DNA of 64,000 nt from DATEDA01 sp963827595. Its GTDB lineage: Bacteria > Pseudomonadota > Gammaproteobacteria > Burkholderiales > SG8-39. Where the stretch lies: NCBI GenBank assembly GCA_963827595.1, contig CAWHBT010000016.1, forward strand, positions 310,001-374,000. Reading direction: 5' to 3'. Under the pieces are notes generated by a model. That model had not been told where the DNA came from, did no database searches, and saw only the letters and a program-made list of their open reading frames with translations. Each line of letters begins with the position of its first letter. Position 1 is the stretch's first letter. Below, piece by piece: positions 7,862 through 16,684 of this stretch. Made by a program: the position numbers and the translations under genes.

Positions 7862-9748
7862 TTAGCGCCAGTCGCCGCGCAGTGTCTGGACCTCGGCCTG
7901 CAACCCTTCCGGGGTCACGAGCTCCGGTGCGACCGGAGGCGCGGCGACCAGGGCGATCTTGCTGAAGAGGCCGCGTCGGAACGGCTTGGTCATCGCCGCC
8001 CCGCCCTTCCGGCTGAAGAAGCTTCCCCAGAGCCCGCTCAGCGCCATCGGCACCACCGGCACCGGCGTCTCGTCGAGGATGCGCTTGATCCCGGGTCGAA
8101 ACGGCTGGATATCGCCGGTATCGGTCAGCCGGCCCTCCGGGAAGATGCCGACGAGCTGGCCGTCGCGCAGCGCCTTCGCCACCGCGGCGAAGGCGCGCTC
8201 CATCATCTCGGGATTCTCCTTGCGCGGGGCGATTGGGATCGCGCCGCCGGTGCGGAAGATGAAGCTGAGGACCGGCAGCTTGAAGATGCTGTGGTCCATC
8301 ACGAACCGGATCGGGCGGCGGCAGGCGGCCATGATCACGATCGCGTCGACGAAGCTAACGTGGTTGCACACGACGACCGCCGGCCCTTCCTCCGGGATAT
8401 TGTCCAGGCCCGCCTTGTCGACGCGGTATACCGCATGGATGAGCAGCCATGCGAGGAACCGCATCAGGAACTCGGGCACCAGCGAATAGATGAACACCGC
8501 CACCGCGGCATTCAGCACCGCGGTCAGCAGGAAGAGCTGCGGCACCGTCGCACCGAGCTGCAGGAACGCCGCACCGATCAGCGCCGCGGCGACCATGAAT
8601 GCGGCGTTCACGATGTTGTTGCCGGCGATGATCCGCGATTGGTGCGCGGGATCCGAGCGGCTCAGGATCAGGGCGTAGAGCGGCACGATGAAGAACCCGC
8701 CGAAGAGCCCGATCAGGCCGACGTCGGCGAGCACCCGGATCGCACCGGGCCGCGCGAGAAACGCGCCGACACCGCCCACCGCCTCGGGTGGAACCGCCGG
8801 CGTCGCGAAGAAGAGGTCGAGCGCAAACAGCGTCAGGCCGATCGATCCGAACGGCACGAGCCCGATCTCCACCTTGTGCCCCGACATGCGCTCGCAGGCA
8901 AGCGAGCCCGCGCCGATGCCCACCGTGAGGACCGCGAGGAGCGCCGTCGCGACGCCGGCGTCCCCGCCGAGCCAGCTCTTCGCGAACGTCGGGAACTGGG
9001 CGAGGAGCAGCGCGCCGTAGAACCAGAACCACGACACCCCGAGAATCGACAGGAGCACGGTCCGGTTCTGGCGCAGAAAACGGAGGTTGCGCCACGTCTC
9101 GGCGATCGGGTTCCAGCTCAGCACCAGCTCCGGCGCCGGCGGCGGTGCCGGCGGGATGAACCGGCTCGCCGCGAGCCCGAGCACGGCAACGGCGATGGTC
9201 ACCGCCGGGACGAGCAGCGTCGGCCCCGAGGGCCTCGCGACGAGGAGCCCGCCGAGGATCGTGCCGACGAGGATCGCCGCCCAGGTGCCGGTCTCGACGA
9301 GCGCGTTGCCGCCGACGAGCTCCTGCTCGTCGAGGGTCTGCGGCAGGATCGAGTACTTCGCCGGCCCGAACACGGTCGAGTGCACGCCCATCAGGAACAG
9401 GGCGGCGAAGAGCGTGACCACGTCGCCCCGGACGAATCCCACGGCCGCGATCGCCATGATCCCGACCTCCGCGAGCTTCACCAGCCGCATGATCCGCGCC
9501 TTGTCGTACTTGTCGGCGAGCTGCCCGGCGGTCGCGGAGAACAGGAAGAACGGCAGGATGAACACGCCCGCGGCGAGGTTGACGGTCACGTCCGGCGCGA
9601 GGCCCGCGACGCCAGCGGCCTGGAACGCGATCAGGATGACGAGCGCGTTCTTGAACACGTTGTCGTTGAACGCGCCCAGGAGCTGGGTCGCGAAGAACGG
9701 CCCGAACCGCCGCTCGCCGAGGAGCCTGAACTGGCTGCGCTCAGTCAT
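7862..9748 (-). CDS. Lysophospholipid transporter fused to 1-acylglycerol-3-phosphate-type acyltransferase (LplT-PlsC)
   Basis: A 628-residue inner-membrane protein. Residues 1-~400 form an LplT-like MFS permease beginning FFATQLLGAFNDNVFKNAL. Residues ~430-620 are a PlsC acyltransferase with NHVSFVD (the HX4D catalytic motif) and FPEGRLT (acceptor-binding block). The likely role is to flip lysophospholipid inward and re-acylate it. It differs from the three-domain LplT-Aas fusions because I see no acyl-ACP synthetase (AMP-binding) domain after the acyltransferase. The start at 9748 gives MTERSQFRLLGERRFGPFF. Confidence 0.88.
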   Translation of the reverse strand: MTERSQFRLLGERRFGPFFATQLLGAFNDNVFKNALVILIAFQAAGVAGLAPDVTVNLAAGVFILPFFLFSATAGQLADKYDKARIMRLVKLAEVGIMAIAAVGFVRGDVVTLFAALFLMGVHSTVFGPAKYSILPQTLDEQELVGGNALVETGTWAAILVGTILGGLLVARPSGPTLLVPAVTIAVAVLGLAASRFIPPAPPPAPELVLSWNPIAETWRNLRFLRQNRTVLLSILGVSWFWFYGALLLAQFPTFAKSWLGGDAGVATALLAVLTVGIGAGSLACERMSGHKVEIGLVPFGSIGLTLFALDLFFATPAVPPEAVGGVGAFLARPGAIRVLADVGLIGLFGGFFIVPLYALILSRSDPAHQSRIIAGNNIVNAAFMVAAALIGAAFLQLGATVPQLFLLTAVLNAAVAVFIYSLVPEFLMRFLAWLLIHAVYRVDKAGLDNIPEEGPAVVVCNHVSFVDAIVIMAACRRPIRFVMDHSIFKLPVLSFIFRTGGAIPIAPRKENPEMMERAFAAVAKALRDGQLVGIFPEGRLTDTGDIQPFRPGIKRILDETPVPVVPMALSGLWGSFFSRKGGAAMTKPFRRGLFSKIALVAAPPVAPELVTPEGLQAEVQTLRGDWR

Positions 9749-9825
9749 CTGGGGATCGTCGCTGCCGCGCGGCCGCTCGGGCTGACGCGAACGCGCCGCC
9801 CGCGGCGAGTCCTAGGCCGCAACGC

Positions 9826-10260
9826 TCACTCGGGCCAGTTCTTGATGTAGCCCTTCAGCATGCGGTTCTCGAAGCTCTGCTCCTCGAGCACCGCCTTCGC
9901 CACGTCGTGAAAGGACAGCACGCCGGTCAAGGTCGCGCCGTCCATGACCGGCATGTACCGGACGTGCGTGTCGATCATCACGCGACGCAGATCATCCACT
10001 TCCATCTCGGGGCCGACGGACTTCGGTTCCTTCACCATCACGTCCTCGACCTTGAGCGGCGCGAAGCCCTCGTGGAAGCGGTGCAGCGCGGCGAGGACCT
10101 CGCGGAACGTGAGCATGCCCACGAGCCGCCCGCGGTCCATCACCACGAGCGACCCGATGTCGTTCTCGACCATCGTGCCTACGGCGTCCCACAGCCGGCC
10201 TTCGGGGGCGATCGTGTACAGGACCGAGCCCTTGATGCGGAGGATTTCCTTGGTGAGCAT
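9826..10260 (-). CDS. CBS domain protein
   Basis: A 144-residue cytoplasmic protein made of a tandem CBS pair (Bateman module). The first half has IGSLVVMDRGRLVGMLTFREVL; the second has VRYMPVMDGATLTGVLSFHDVAKAV. Such stand-alone modules usually bind adenine nucleotides and regulate a partner. The partner is not evident here. The gene lies between the LplT-PlsC fusion and the ferredoxin gene on the same strand, with enough spacing that co-transcription is only possible. Confidence 0.88.
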   Translation of the reverse strand: MLTKEILRIKGSVLYTIAPEGRLWDAVGTMVENDIGSLVVMDRGRLVGMLTFREVLAALHRFHEGFAPLKVEDVMVKEPKSVGPEMEVDDLRRVMIDTHVRYMPVMDGATLTGVLSFHDVAKAVLEEQSFENRMLKGYIKNWPE

Positions 10261-10322
10261 GGCTTCCCTCCTCGCGCCGGGGAGCCCCAGGCGCGCGCTT
10301 CGATGTTAGACCACGGCCGGGC

Positions 10323-10646
10323 TCAGCGCTCGAGGAGTTGCGCCTTCTCCTTGGTCTTGGCCCATTCGTCGGCGTCCGCGGGCGCGGGTTTCCGTTCCAC
10401 GATCGGCGGCCACCGCTTGGCGAGCTCGGCGTTGAGCGCGGTGAACGGGCGCTGATCGGGCGGGACGTCGTCCTCGGCGTAAATGGCCTCGACCGGGCAT
10501 TCGGCGACGCACAGGGTGCAGTCGATGCACTCGTCCGGATCGATGACCAGCATGTTCGGCCCCTCCCGGAAGCAGTCCACGGGGCAGACATCCACGCAAT
10601 CGGTGTACTTGCACTTGATGCAGGTCTGGGTGACGACGTAGGTCAT
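10323..10646 (-). CDS. fdxA: 7Fe ferredoxin (3Fe-4S/4Fe-4S), FdxA type
   Basis: A 107-residue electron carrier. The N-terminal CIKCKYTDCVDVCPVDCF and following CIDCTLCVAECPVEAI supply the cysteines for one 3Fe-4S and one 4Fe-4S cluster. The C-terminal tail (residues ~60-107) is the extension normal for bacterial FdxA. The ATG at 10644-10646 (MTYVVTQTCIKC) is the family start. The longer upstream reading frame adds an unrelated leader. The gene is divergent from trxA, about 240 bp away. Confidence 0.93.
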   Translation of the reverse strand: MTYVVTQTCIKCKYTDCVDVCPVDCFREGPNMLVIDPDECIDCTLCVAECPVEAIYAEDDVPPDQRPFTALNAELAKRWPPIVERKPAPADADEWAKTKEKAQLLER

Positions 10647-10770
10647 GGTGCGGGTTTCCGGCGGACGATCGCAGTCTCGAAGATGGTAGCACGGCACCCC
10701 CCCGGCCCCGGGGGACCGCGGGCGTAACCCTCCGCCCGGAAAGGGAAAGTCTGCCGTCCCCCAGCCCGCG

Positions 10771-10799
10771 CCCGGGTTTCGCTTGAAACCGGGTTTTTT
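10771..10799 (+). terminator. Intrinsic terminator-like hairpin upstream of trxA
   Basis: The arms CCC(G)GGTTTC (10771-10780, one bulged G) and GAAACCGGG (10785-10793) close a GCTT loop and are followed by six Ts. No plus-strand gene lies upstream, so this is either an attenuator in the trxA leader or the end of an unannotated short plus-strand transcript from 10650-10770. Confidence 0.5.
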
Positions 10800-10885
10800 G
10801 CTACGATATGGCTCAAACCGAGAACGCCTTCCGGCGGCAACCCGCCGCCAGCCTCCCGAATTCGCGAAGGAAAGCCAAGGCCGCC

Positions 10886-11212
10886 ATGAGCGAGCACATC
10901 GTGCACGTGACCGACGACACGTTCGAGCCGAAGGTCCTGAAGTCGGACCTGCCGGTGCTCGTCGACTACTGGGCCGAGTGGTGCGGCCCGTGCAAGGCGG
11001 TCGCCCCCATCCTCGACGAGGTCGCGAAGGAGTACGACGGCAAGCTGCGGGTGGCGAAGCTCAACGTGGACGACAACATCGAGGTGCCGAAAAAGTACAA
11101 CATCCGCGGCATCCCGACGCTCATGCTGTTCAAGAACGGCAACATGGAGGCGATGAAGGTCGGCGCGCTCTCGAAATCGCAGCTGACCGCTTTCCTCGAT
11201 TCCAACCTCTGA
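10886..11212 (+). CDS. trxA: Thioredoxin
   Basis: A 108-residue thioredoxin with the redox-active WCGPCK motif and the cis-proline segment RGIPTLMLFKNG. It reduces cytoplasmic disulfides with electrons from thioredoxin reductase. In this window the NrdAB ribonucleotide reductase is a plausible client. The start at 10886 gives MSEHIVHVTDDTFEPKVL, the family N-terminus, and follows the purine-rich GAAGGAAAGCC. It lies directly upstream of rho, a common proteobacterial arrangement. Confidence 0.97.
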   Translation: MSEHIVHVTDDTFEPKVLKSDLPVLVDYWAEWCGPCKAVAPILDEVAKEYDGKLRVAKLNVDDNIEVPKKYNIRGIPTLMLFKNGNMEAMKVGALSKSQLTAFLDSNL

Positions 11213-11358
11213 CCCGACCCGCCCCTTCCCCCGCTAGCCAGGATCTCGAGACCGCGCTACCATCGAGCGCGGTTGTCTCCGCGCCGGCTCCCGGCGTGTC
11301 TCCCCCCGACGTCCGGACCCCCGAGAGGTCCCAATCCATCCAGAAGACTGCCAACACG

Positions 11359-12618
11359 ATGCACCTCTCCGAACTCAAGCAGCTCCACGTCAGCGCGCTG
11401 ATCGACATGGCCACGCAGCACGAGGTCGACGGCGCCAACCGCATGCGCAAGCAGGAACTGATCTTCGCGCTGCTCAAGAACCGGGCGAAGAAGGGCGAGG
11501 CGATCTACGGCGACGGCACGCTCGAGGTCCTCCCCGACGGGTTCGGGTTCCTGCGCTCGCCCGACACCTCCTACCTGGCGTCGACCGACGACATCTACGT
11601 CTCGCCCTCGCAGATCCGTCGCTTCAATCTGCACACCGGCGACACGATCGAGGGCGAGATCCGCACGCCGAAGGACGGCGAGCGCTATTTCGCGCTGGTC
11701 AAGGTCGACAAGGTCAACTCCGAGCCGCCGGAGGCTTCGAAGCACAAGATCCTGTTCGAGAACCTCACGCCGCTGCACCCGAACCAGCTGCTGCGGCTCG
11801 AGCGCGAGATCAAGGCCGAGGAGAACATCACCAGCCGCATCATCGACATCATCGCGCCGATCGGGAAGGGCCAGCGCGGCCTGATCGTGTCGCCGCCGAA
11901 GGCCGGCAAGACGGTGCTGATGCAGCAGCTCGCGCACGCCATCATCGCCAACTGCCCAGACGTCGTGCTGATCGTGCTGCTGATCGACGAGCGACCCGAG
12001 GAAGTGACCGAGATGACTCGCACCGTCAAGGGCGAGGTGGTCGCCTCGACCTTCGACGAGCCGGCGCAGCGGCACGTGCAGGTCGCCGAGATGGTGATCG
12101 AGAAGGCGAAGCGCCTGGTCGAGCACAAGAAGGACGTGGTGATCCTGCTCGACTCGATCACCCGCCTGGCGCGCGCCTACAACACCGTCGTGCCGGCGTC
12201 CGGGAAGGTGCTGACGGGCGGGGTGGACGCAAACGCGCTGCAGCGGCCGAAGCGGTTCTTCGGCGCTGCGCGCAATATCGAGGAGGGTGGCAGCCTCACG
12301 ATCCTCGCCACCGCCCTGATCGATACCGGCAGCCGGATGGATGACGTGATCTACGAGGAGTTCAAGGGCACCGGCAACATGGAGATTCACCTCGATCGCC
12401 GCATGTACGAGAAGCGGATCTTCCCGGCGATCAACGTCAACCGTTCCGGCACCCGCCGTGAGGAGCTCCTGATCGAGCAGCCGATCCTGCAGAAGGTCTG
12501 GGTCCTGCGGAAGCTGCTCTACCCGATGGACGACCTCGAGGCGGCCGAGTTCCTGGTCGACAAGATCAAAGCGACGAAGTCGAACGGCGACTTCTTCGAC
12601 TCGATGCGGCGCGGCTGG
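11359..12618 (+). CDS. rho: Transcription termination factor Rho (normal stop codon lost)
   Basis: The hexameric RNA helicase that ends transcription. Residues 1-~130 are the RNA-binding N-domain with the cold-shock-like core (DGFGFLRSP). The ATPase follows, with Walker A SPPKAGKTVL, Walker B VVILLDSITRLARAYN and the Q-loop/R-loop regions. The canonical C-terminus DFFDSMRRG ends at 12615. The next codon, where UGA or UAA is expected, is TGG (12616-12618). The frame then stays open through rpmE to 13041. A 17-bp repeat (GGCGACTTCTTCGACTC at 12586-12602 and 12633-12649) brackets the lost stop. The end given here is the expected position, not a real stop. Confidence 0.93.
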
Positions 12619-12792
12619 TCGCCTCGAGGTCTGGCGACTTCTTCGACTCAATTTGCCGCGGCTAGCCTGCGCCCCGACGCGTTGCCGCGGCCGCCGGTTT
12701 CGGGGATAATCGCGGCCTCCGTAGACGGCTCGAAACGCGCTCTCCCGCTGGTCGGGATCGCGAGACCGAGCCGCAAGCCGAAAGGACACGCC
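12616..12792 (+). other. In-frame readthrough segment joining rho to rpmE
   Basis: These 59 codons contain no stop in the rho frame and end directly at the rpmE ATG, which is in the same frame. If no base is wrong, ribosomes leaving Rho would make a Rho-linker-L31 fusion of about 560 residues. The linker composition (proline- and serine-rich, no pattern) looks like translated intergenic DNA. The rpmE promoter lies inside it. Confidence 0.6.
12682..12710 (+). promoter_or_regulatory. Sigma-70-type promoter for rpmE
   Basis: TTGCCG at 12682-12687 and GATAAT at 12705-12710 are separated by 17 bp. This gives rpmE its own transcription start about 75 bp before its ATG. It means L31 can be made separately from Rho. 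Confidence 0.65.
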
Positions 12793-13041
12793 ATGAAGAC
12801 CGGAATCCACCCTGCGTACAAGGAAATCACCGTTATCTGCTCGTGCGGCAACACGTTCAAGACCTCCTCGACGCTCGGCAAGGACCTGCACGTCGAAGTG
12901 TGCGCGGCCTGCCATCCGTTCTATACCGGGCGGCAGAAGATCGTCGACACCGCCGGTCGGGTCGAGAAATTCAAGCAGAAGTACAGCCGGACGGCAGCCA
13001 AGCCTGCGGGCAAGCCCACCAAGACCCAGGCACCGACCTGA
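12793..13041 (+). CDS. rpmE: 50S ribosomal protein L31 (zinc-binding type)
   Basis: An 82-residue ribosomal protein of the large subunit. It begins MKTGIHPAYKEITVICSCGNTF and carries the zinc ligands CSC and CAAC, so it is the C+ (zinc-containing) form. The C-terminal Ala/Lys-rich tail after KQKYSRT is a few residues longer than usual. AAAGGA sits upstream of the ATG, and a good promoter and terminator bracket the gene. It is in the same frame as rho with no stop between. Confidence 0.96.
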   Translation: MKTGIHPAYKEITVICSCGNTFKTSSTLGKDLHVEVCAACHPFYTGRQKIVDTAGRVEKFKQKYSRTAAKPAGKPTKTQAPT

Positions 13042-13060
13042 ACCCCGGCACGGCGCCCGG

Positions 13061-13090
13061 AAAAGGCAGCTTCGGCTGCCTTTTCTGTTT
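13061..13090 (+). terminator. Rho-independent terminator after rpmE
   Basis: AAAAGGCAGC (13061-13070), loop TTCG, then GCTGCCTTTT (13075-13084): a perfect ten-pair stem with a stable UUCG loop, followed by a T-rich run. Confidence 0.92.
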
Positions 13091-13197
13091 GGGGGGCGCG
13101 CCGAGGCGCGGCGTTAGAATTGGCCGCATGTCACGGGGTCACCGAGTCCCAGGAGTGACGGTAGCGGGTCAGCCCTTGAAGATCGTCGAATAGCGAC

Positions 13198-14844
13198 GTG
13201 TCGGCGAGGCTGCCAGCCCTGCTCGCGCGACCCATCCCGCTGCCGCTCGCGTCGTGGCCGCTCGCGGTGCTGGTGGCGGCATTCCTGTTGCCCGGCCTCG
13301 TCGGCCACGACCTCTGGAAGACGGAGGACGCGGTCGGCATCGGCGTGGTCCATCAGATGCTGGCGAGCGGCGACTGGCTCGCGCCGCACCTCGCGGGCGA
13401 GCCCTATTACGAGGACGGTCCGCTCTACTTCTGGGTCGCCGCGCTGTTCGTGAAGGCGCTTGGCGCCGTGCTGCCGCCCCACGACGCCGCCCGCTTCGCG
13501 AGCGCGCTCTTCGTGCTCGCGGCGCTGTGGTGCGTGCGGCTCGCCGGGCGGGAGCTCTACGGCAAGCCGCAGGGCGACCTGTCGATGCTCGCGATGCTGG
13601 GCTCGGTCGGGCTGCTCTGGCACGGCCACGAGGCGGCCGCCGAGACAGCGATGCTCGCCGGCCTCGCGGCCGCGTACTACGGCGTCGCCATCTCGCACCG
13701 GAAACCCTACAAGGGCGCGTTCTTCTTCGGTCTGGGGAGCGGCGTCGCGTTCCTCGCCAAGGGGCTCGTCGCGCTGCTGCAGCCGCTCGCCGCCGCGCTG
13801 CTCGTGCTCGTGATCTCCGCCCCTTATCGACAGCGCGGCTTCGCCGTCGCGCTCGGGCTCGGCCTGCTGATTCTGGCGCCTTTCGTGCTCGTCTGGCCCG
13901 GGTTCCTCGCCAGCCGGAGCCCGGACTACTTCGCGGGCTGGCTCGCGTGGCAGTTCGCGAACGTGAGCCATCCGCCGACGCTGCCGAAGCTCCTGGACAT
14001 CCTCAAGACACTCGCGTGGGGAGCATGGCCGGTGCTCCCGATGACGCTGTGGGCGACGTGGGAGTACCGCCGCAACCTCCGCGAACCCGGTTTCGCCGCA
14101 CCGTTCGTCGCGAGCATCGTGTCGTTCGTACTGCTCCTGTTCATGCCCGATCCGCGCGATATGGAGGTGCTCGCGCTGCTCGTCCCGCTCTCGATCCCGG
14201 CGGGCGCGGCGGCACTCGCACTGCGGCGCGGGGCGGCGAACGCGCTCGCCTGGTTCGCAATCATGACGTTCACTCTGGTGGGGAGCTACATGTGGCTCAT
14301 GTGGCTGGCGACGCTCACCGGCTTTCCGGGACCCCTCGCGCGCACTGCGGCCCGCCTGGAGCCGGGGTTCGTGCTGGAGGTCCGGGCGCTTCCGGTCGTG
14401 TTCGCGCTCGCGATTACCGCCGCGTGGTGGATCCTAATCCTGCGGGTCGAGCGATCCACTCTGCGCAGCGTGACCCTCTGGGCAGCGGGGATGACGGTGG
14501 TCTGGGGGCTCGTCGCGACCATCTGGCTCGACTGGATCGACTACGCCAAGAGCTACCGGTCGGTCGCCGAAGGTCTGCGCAAGGCGTTGCCCGCGAACGC
14601 GCGCTGCGTCGAGAGCCGCAACCTGGGCGTCACCCAGCGTGCGGTGTTCCACTATCACGCCGGGCTGATCACCCGCCGCACTGAGGTGCACGGCCGCACG
14701 GACTGCCCGTATCTCCTGGTCCAGGCGAGCACGCGCGTCCCGCCGACCGAGCTCGAGCGGGGTTGGGTGCGGGTCTGGGAAGGGCAGCGACCCCGTGACC
14801 GTGAGCGGTACCGCCTCTACCGGCGGACCGAACCCCGCCGATGA
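13198..14844 (+). CDS. ArnT-like / GT39 family membrane glycosyltransferase
   Basis: A 548-residue polytopic membrane enzyme. The first periplasmic loop has the acidic pair in LWKTEDAVGIG and the following WLAPHLAGEPYYEDGPLYFW, typical of the GT-C fold (ArnT/PMT). These enzymes transfer a sugar from a polyprenyl-phosphate carrier to lipid A or protein; the acceptor here is unknown. About ten to twelve hydrophobic helices cover residues 15-480. The start is the GTG at 13198. Its stop overlaps the pgi start (ATGA at 14841-14844), so pgi is probably translationally coupled. Confidence 0.85.
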   Translation: MSARLPALLARPIPLPLASWPLAVLVAAFLLPGLVGHDLWKTEDAVGIGVVHQMLASGDWLAPHLAGEPYYEDGPLYFWVAALFVKALGAVLPPHDAARFASALFVLAALWCVRLAGRELYGKPQGDLSMLAMLGSVGLLWHGHEAAAETAMLAGLAAAYYGVAISHRKPYKGAFFFGLGSGVAFLAKGLVALLQPLAAALLVLVISAPYRQRGFAVALGLGLLILAPFVLVWPGFLASRSPDYFAGWLAWQFANVSHPPTLPKLLDILKTLAWGAWPVLPMTLWATWEYRRNLREPGFAAPFVASIVSFVLLLFMPDPRDMEVLALLVPLSIPAGAAALALRRGAANALAWFAIMTFTLVGSYMWLMWLATLTGFPGPLARTAARLEPGFVLEVRALPVVFALAITAAWWILILRVERSTLRSVTLWAAGMTVVWGLVATIWLDWIDYAKSYRSVAEGLRKALPANARCVESRNLGVTQRAVFHYHAGLITRRTEVHGRTDCPYLLVQASTRVPPTELERGWVRVWEGQRPRDRERYRLYRRTEPRR

Positions 14845-16406
14845 CCTCCCTCACCGACACGGCGAGCTGGCGGCGGCTCCACGAGCATCACGCACGGCTC
14901 GCGGCGGTTCACGTCGGCGAGCTGTTCGCCGCCGAGCCCGATCGTGGCCGACGGCTGGTCGCCCAAGGCGCTGGCATCTACGCCGACTACTCCAAGCACC
15001 GCCTCACCGACGAGACCCTGGGGCTTCTCTTCACGCTGGCGCGCGAACGGGGTGTCGAGCGATGGCGCGACCGAATGCTCGGCGGCGAGCCGGTCAACAC
15101 CTCCGAGAACCGGCCAGCGTGGCACGCCGCCCTCCGCGCGGCGCCGCCTCTCCCCGAAGTCGCGGCGACGCTCGCGCGGATGCGCTCGCTCGTGGATCGT
15201 GCGCACCGCTGGGTGCTGCGGGGGGCCAACGGCCGTCCGCTGCGTACCGTCATCAACCTCGGCATCGGCGGATCGGACCTCGGCCCACGGCTGGCAACGC
15301 ATGCGCTTCGCGCCTTCGATGCCGGACGCATCCGCGCGCGATTCGTCGCAAACCTCGACCCGGCCGACCTCGATGCCGCGCTCGACGGGCTCGACCCCGA
15401 CACGACGTTGTTCATCATCACGTCGAAGACTTTCACGACGGCCGAGACGCTCGACAACGCCCGCCGCGCCCGTGCGTGGCTGGCGCACACGCTCGGCGAC
15501 GTACCCGACGTCGCGGCGCACTTCATCGCCGTGACGGCGAACCGCGCTGCGGCGCAGGCGTGGGGCATCGCCGAGGATCGGGTCTTGCCGATGTGGGACT
15601 GGGTCGGCGGGCGCTATTCGGTCTGGTCCGCGGTCGGGTTGCCGCTCGCCCTGGCGGTCGGCATGGCGGCGTTCGACGAGTTTCGCGCCGGCGCCGCCGC
15701 GATGGACGAGCACTTCCGGACCGCGCCGCTCGAGTCGAACCTGCCGGTGATCCTCGGACTCCTGGGGGTCTGGTACCGCGACTTCTATGGCGCGCAGACG
15801 CAGGCGGTACTGCCCTACGCCGAAGACCTGCGCGAGCTGCCCGCCTTTCTGCAGCAGCTCGAGATGGAGTCGAACGGCAAGCGCGTCGACCGCGACGGGG
15901 TTCCGGTCGACTACGCGACCGCGCCGGTGGTGTGGGGCGCCGCCGGCACGAACGGCCAGCACGCGTTCCACCAGCTCCTGCACCAGGGAACGCTGCTCGT
16001 TCCGTCCGACTTCATCGTGGTCGCGCAGCCGGCCGCCGGCGCCGACCGGGAAGCCCACCGCTTGCTGCTCGCGAACGCACTCGCGCAGAGCGCCGCGTTG
16101 GCGTTCGGCGGCGACGATTCGGCAGCGCCCCATCAACGCTGTCCTGGCAACCAGCCCTCGACGACCATCGTTCTCCCGCGGCTCGACCCGCATTCGCTTG
16201 GCGCGCTGCTCGCGCTCTACGAGCACAAGGTGTTCGTCCAGGGAGTGGTATGGGGCATCAACAGCTTCGACCAGTGGGGCGTCGAGCTGGGAAAAGCGAT
16301 GGCCAAGAGACTTGGCCCTGCGCTTGAAGGGGGCCAAGCGGCTGCTACGGACAGCTCCACGCGCGCGCTGATCGCGCGTATTCGCGCCGCAGGTGAGGCG
16401 GATTGA
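14841..16406 (+). CDS. pgi: Glucose-6-phosphate isomerase
   Basis: Interconverts glucose-6-phosphate and fructose-6-phosphate. The 521-residue length is normal. Diagnostic motifs are visible: NLGIGGSDLGPRLA, FIITSKTFTTAETL, WDWVGGRYSVWSAVGLP, and the C-terminal GINSFDQWGVELGK. The start ATG overlaps the stop of the upstream glycosyltransferase. That neighbour and pgi could share a role in supplying sugar phosphates for the envelope, but this is inference. Confidence 0.97.
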   Translation: MTSLTDTASWRRLHEHHARLAAVHVGELFAAEPDRGRRLVAQGAGIYADYSKHRLTDETLGLLFTLARERGVERWRDRMLGGEPVNTSENRPAWHAALRAAPPLPEVAATLARMRSLVDRAHRWVLRGANGRPLRTVINLGIGGSDLGPRLATHALRAFDAGRIRARFVANLDPADLDAALDGLDPDTTLFIITSKTFTTAETLDNARRARAWLAHTLGDVPDVAAHFIAVTANRAAAQAWGIAEDRVLPMWDWVGGRYSVWSAVGLPLALAVGMAAFDEFRAGAAAMDEHFRTAPLESNLPVILGLLGVWYRDFYGAQTQAVLPYAEDLRELPAFLQQLEMESNGKRVDRDGVPVDYATAPVVWGAAGTNGQHAFHQLLHQGTLLVPSDFIVVAQPAAGADREAHRLLLANALAQSAALAFGGDDSAAPHQRCPGNQPSTTIVLPRLDPHSLGALLALYEHKVFVQGVVWGINSFDQWGVELGKAMAKRLGPALEGGQAAATDSSTRALIARIRAAGEAD

Positions 16407-16456
16407 CTTGCCCTCCCCTGCCGACTAACCTGCCAACGTGACGAAGTGGGATGGAC

Positions 16457-16663
16457 ATGAACGAAGACGCCTTCAACCTTTCGATCCGCAAATTCCTGAA
16501 GATGGTCGGCGTGAACTCGCAGCGCGCCATCGAGCAGGCGGTGGCCAAGGCCCGCGAGTCGGGCTCGATCAAGGGCAACGAGTCGTTCCCCGCCCAGGTG
16601 ACCCTCGAGATCCCGGCGCTCAAGCTCGCGGTGAAGTTCGACGGCAAGATCGAGCTCGAGTGA
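16457..16663 (+). CDS. DUF6494 family small protein
   Basis: A 68-residue conserved small protein (MNEDAFNLSIRKFLKMVGV at the start, LEIPALKLAVKFDGKIELE at the end). I recall this family as DUF6494, of unknown function. The N-terminal half looks helical and the C-terminal half beta. It has no signal or membrane segment. An alternative start at 16451 adds two residues. It sits 21 bp before the FAD-linked dehydrogenase gene and is likely co-transcribed with it. Confidence 0.75.
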   Translation: MNEDAFNLSIRKFLKMVGVNSQRAIEQAVAKARESGSIKGNESFPAQVTLEIPALKLAVKFDGKIELE

Positions 16664-16684
16664 GCAGCACCAGGAGAAGCCGAA

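Noticed and set aside
10771..10892. Sigma-70 promoter for trxA (TTGAAA ... TACGAT)
   Set aside because: The two hexamers are only 13 bp apart and overlap the hairpin arm. No other pair has acceptable spacing, so I did not list a promoter.
13129..13193. 21-codon frame after rpmE (MSRGHRVPGVTVAGQ...)
   Set aside because: There is no ribosome binding site and no similarity that I recognise. It lies between a terminator and the next gene start.
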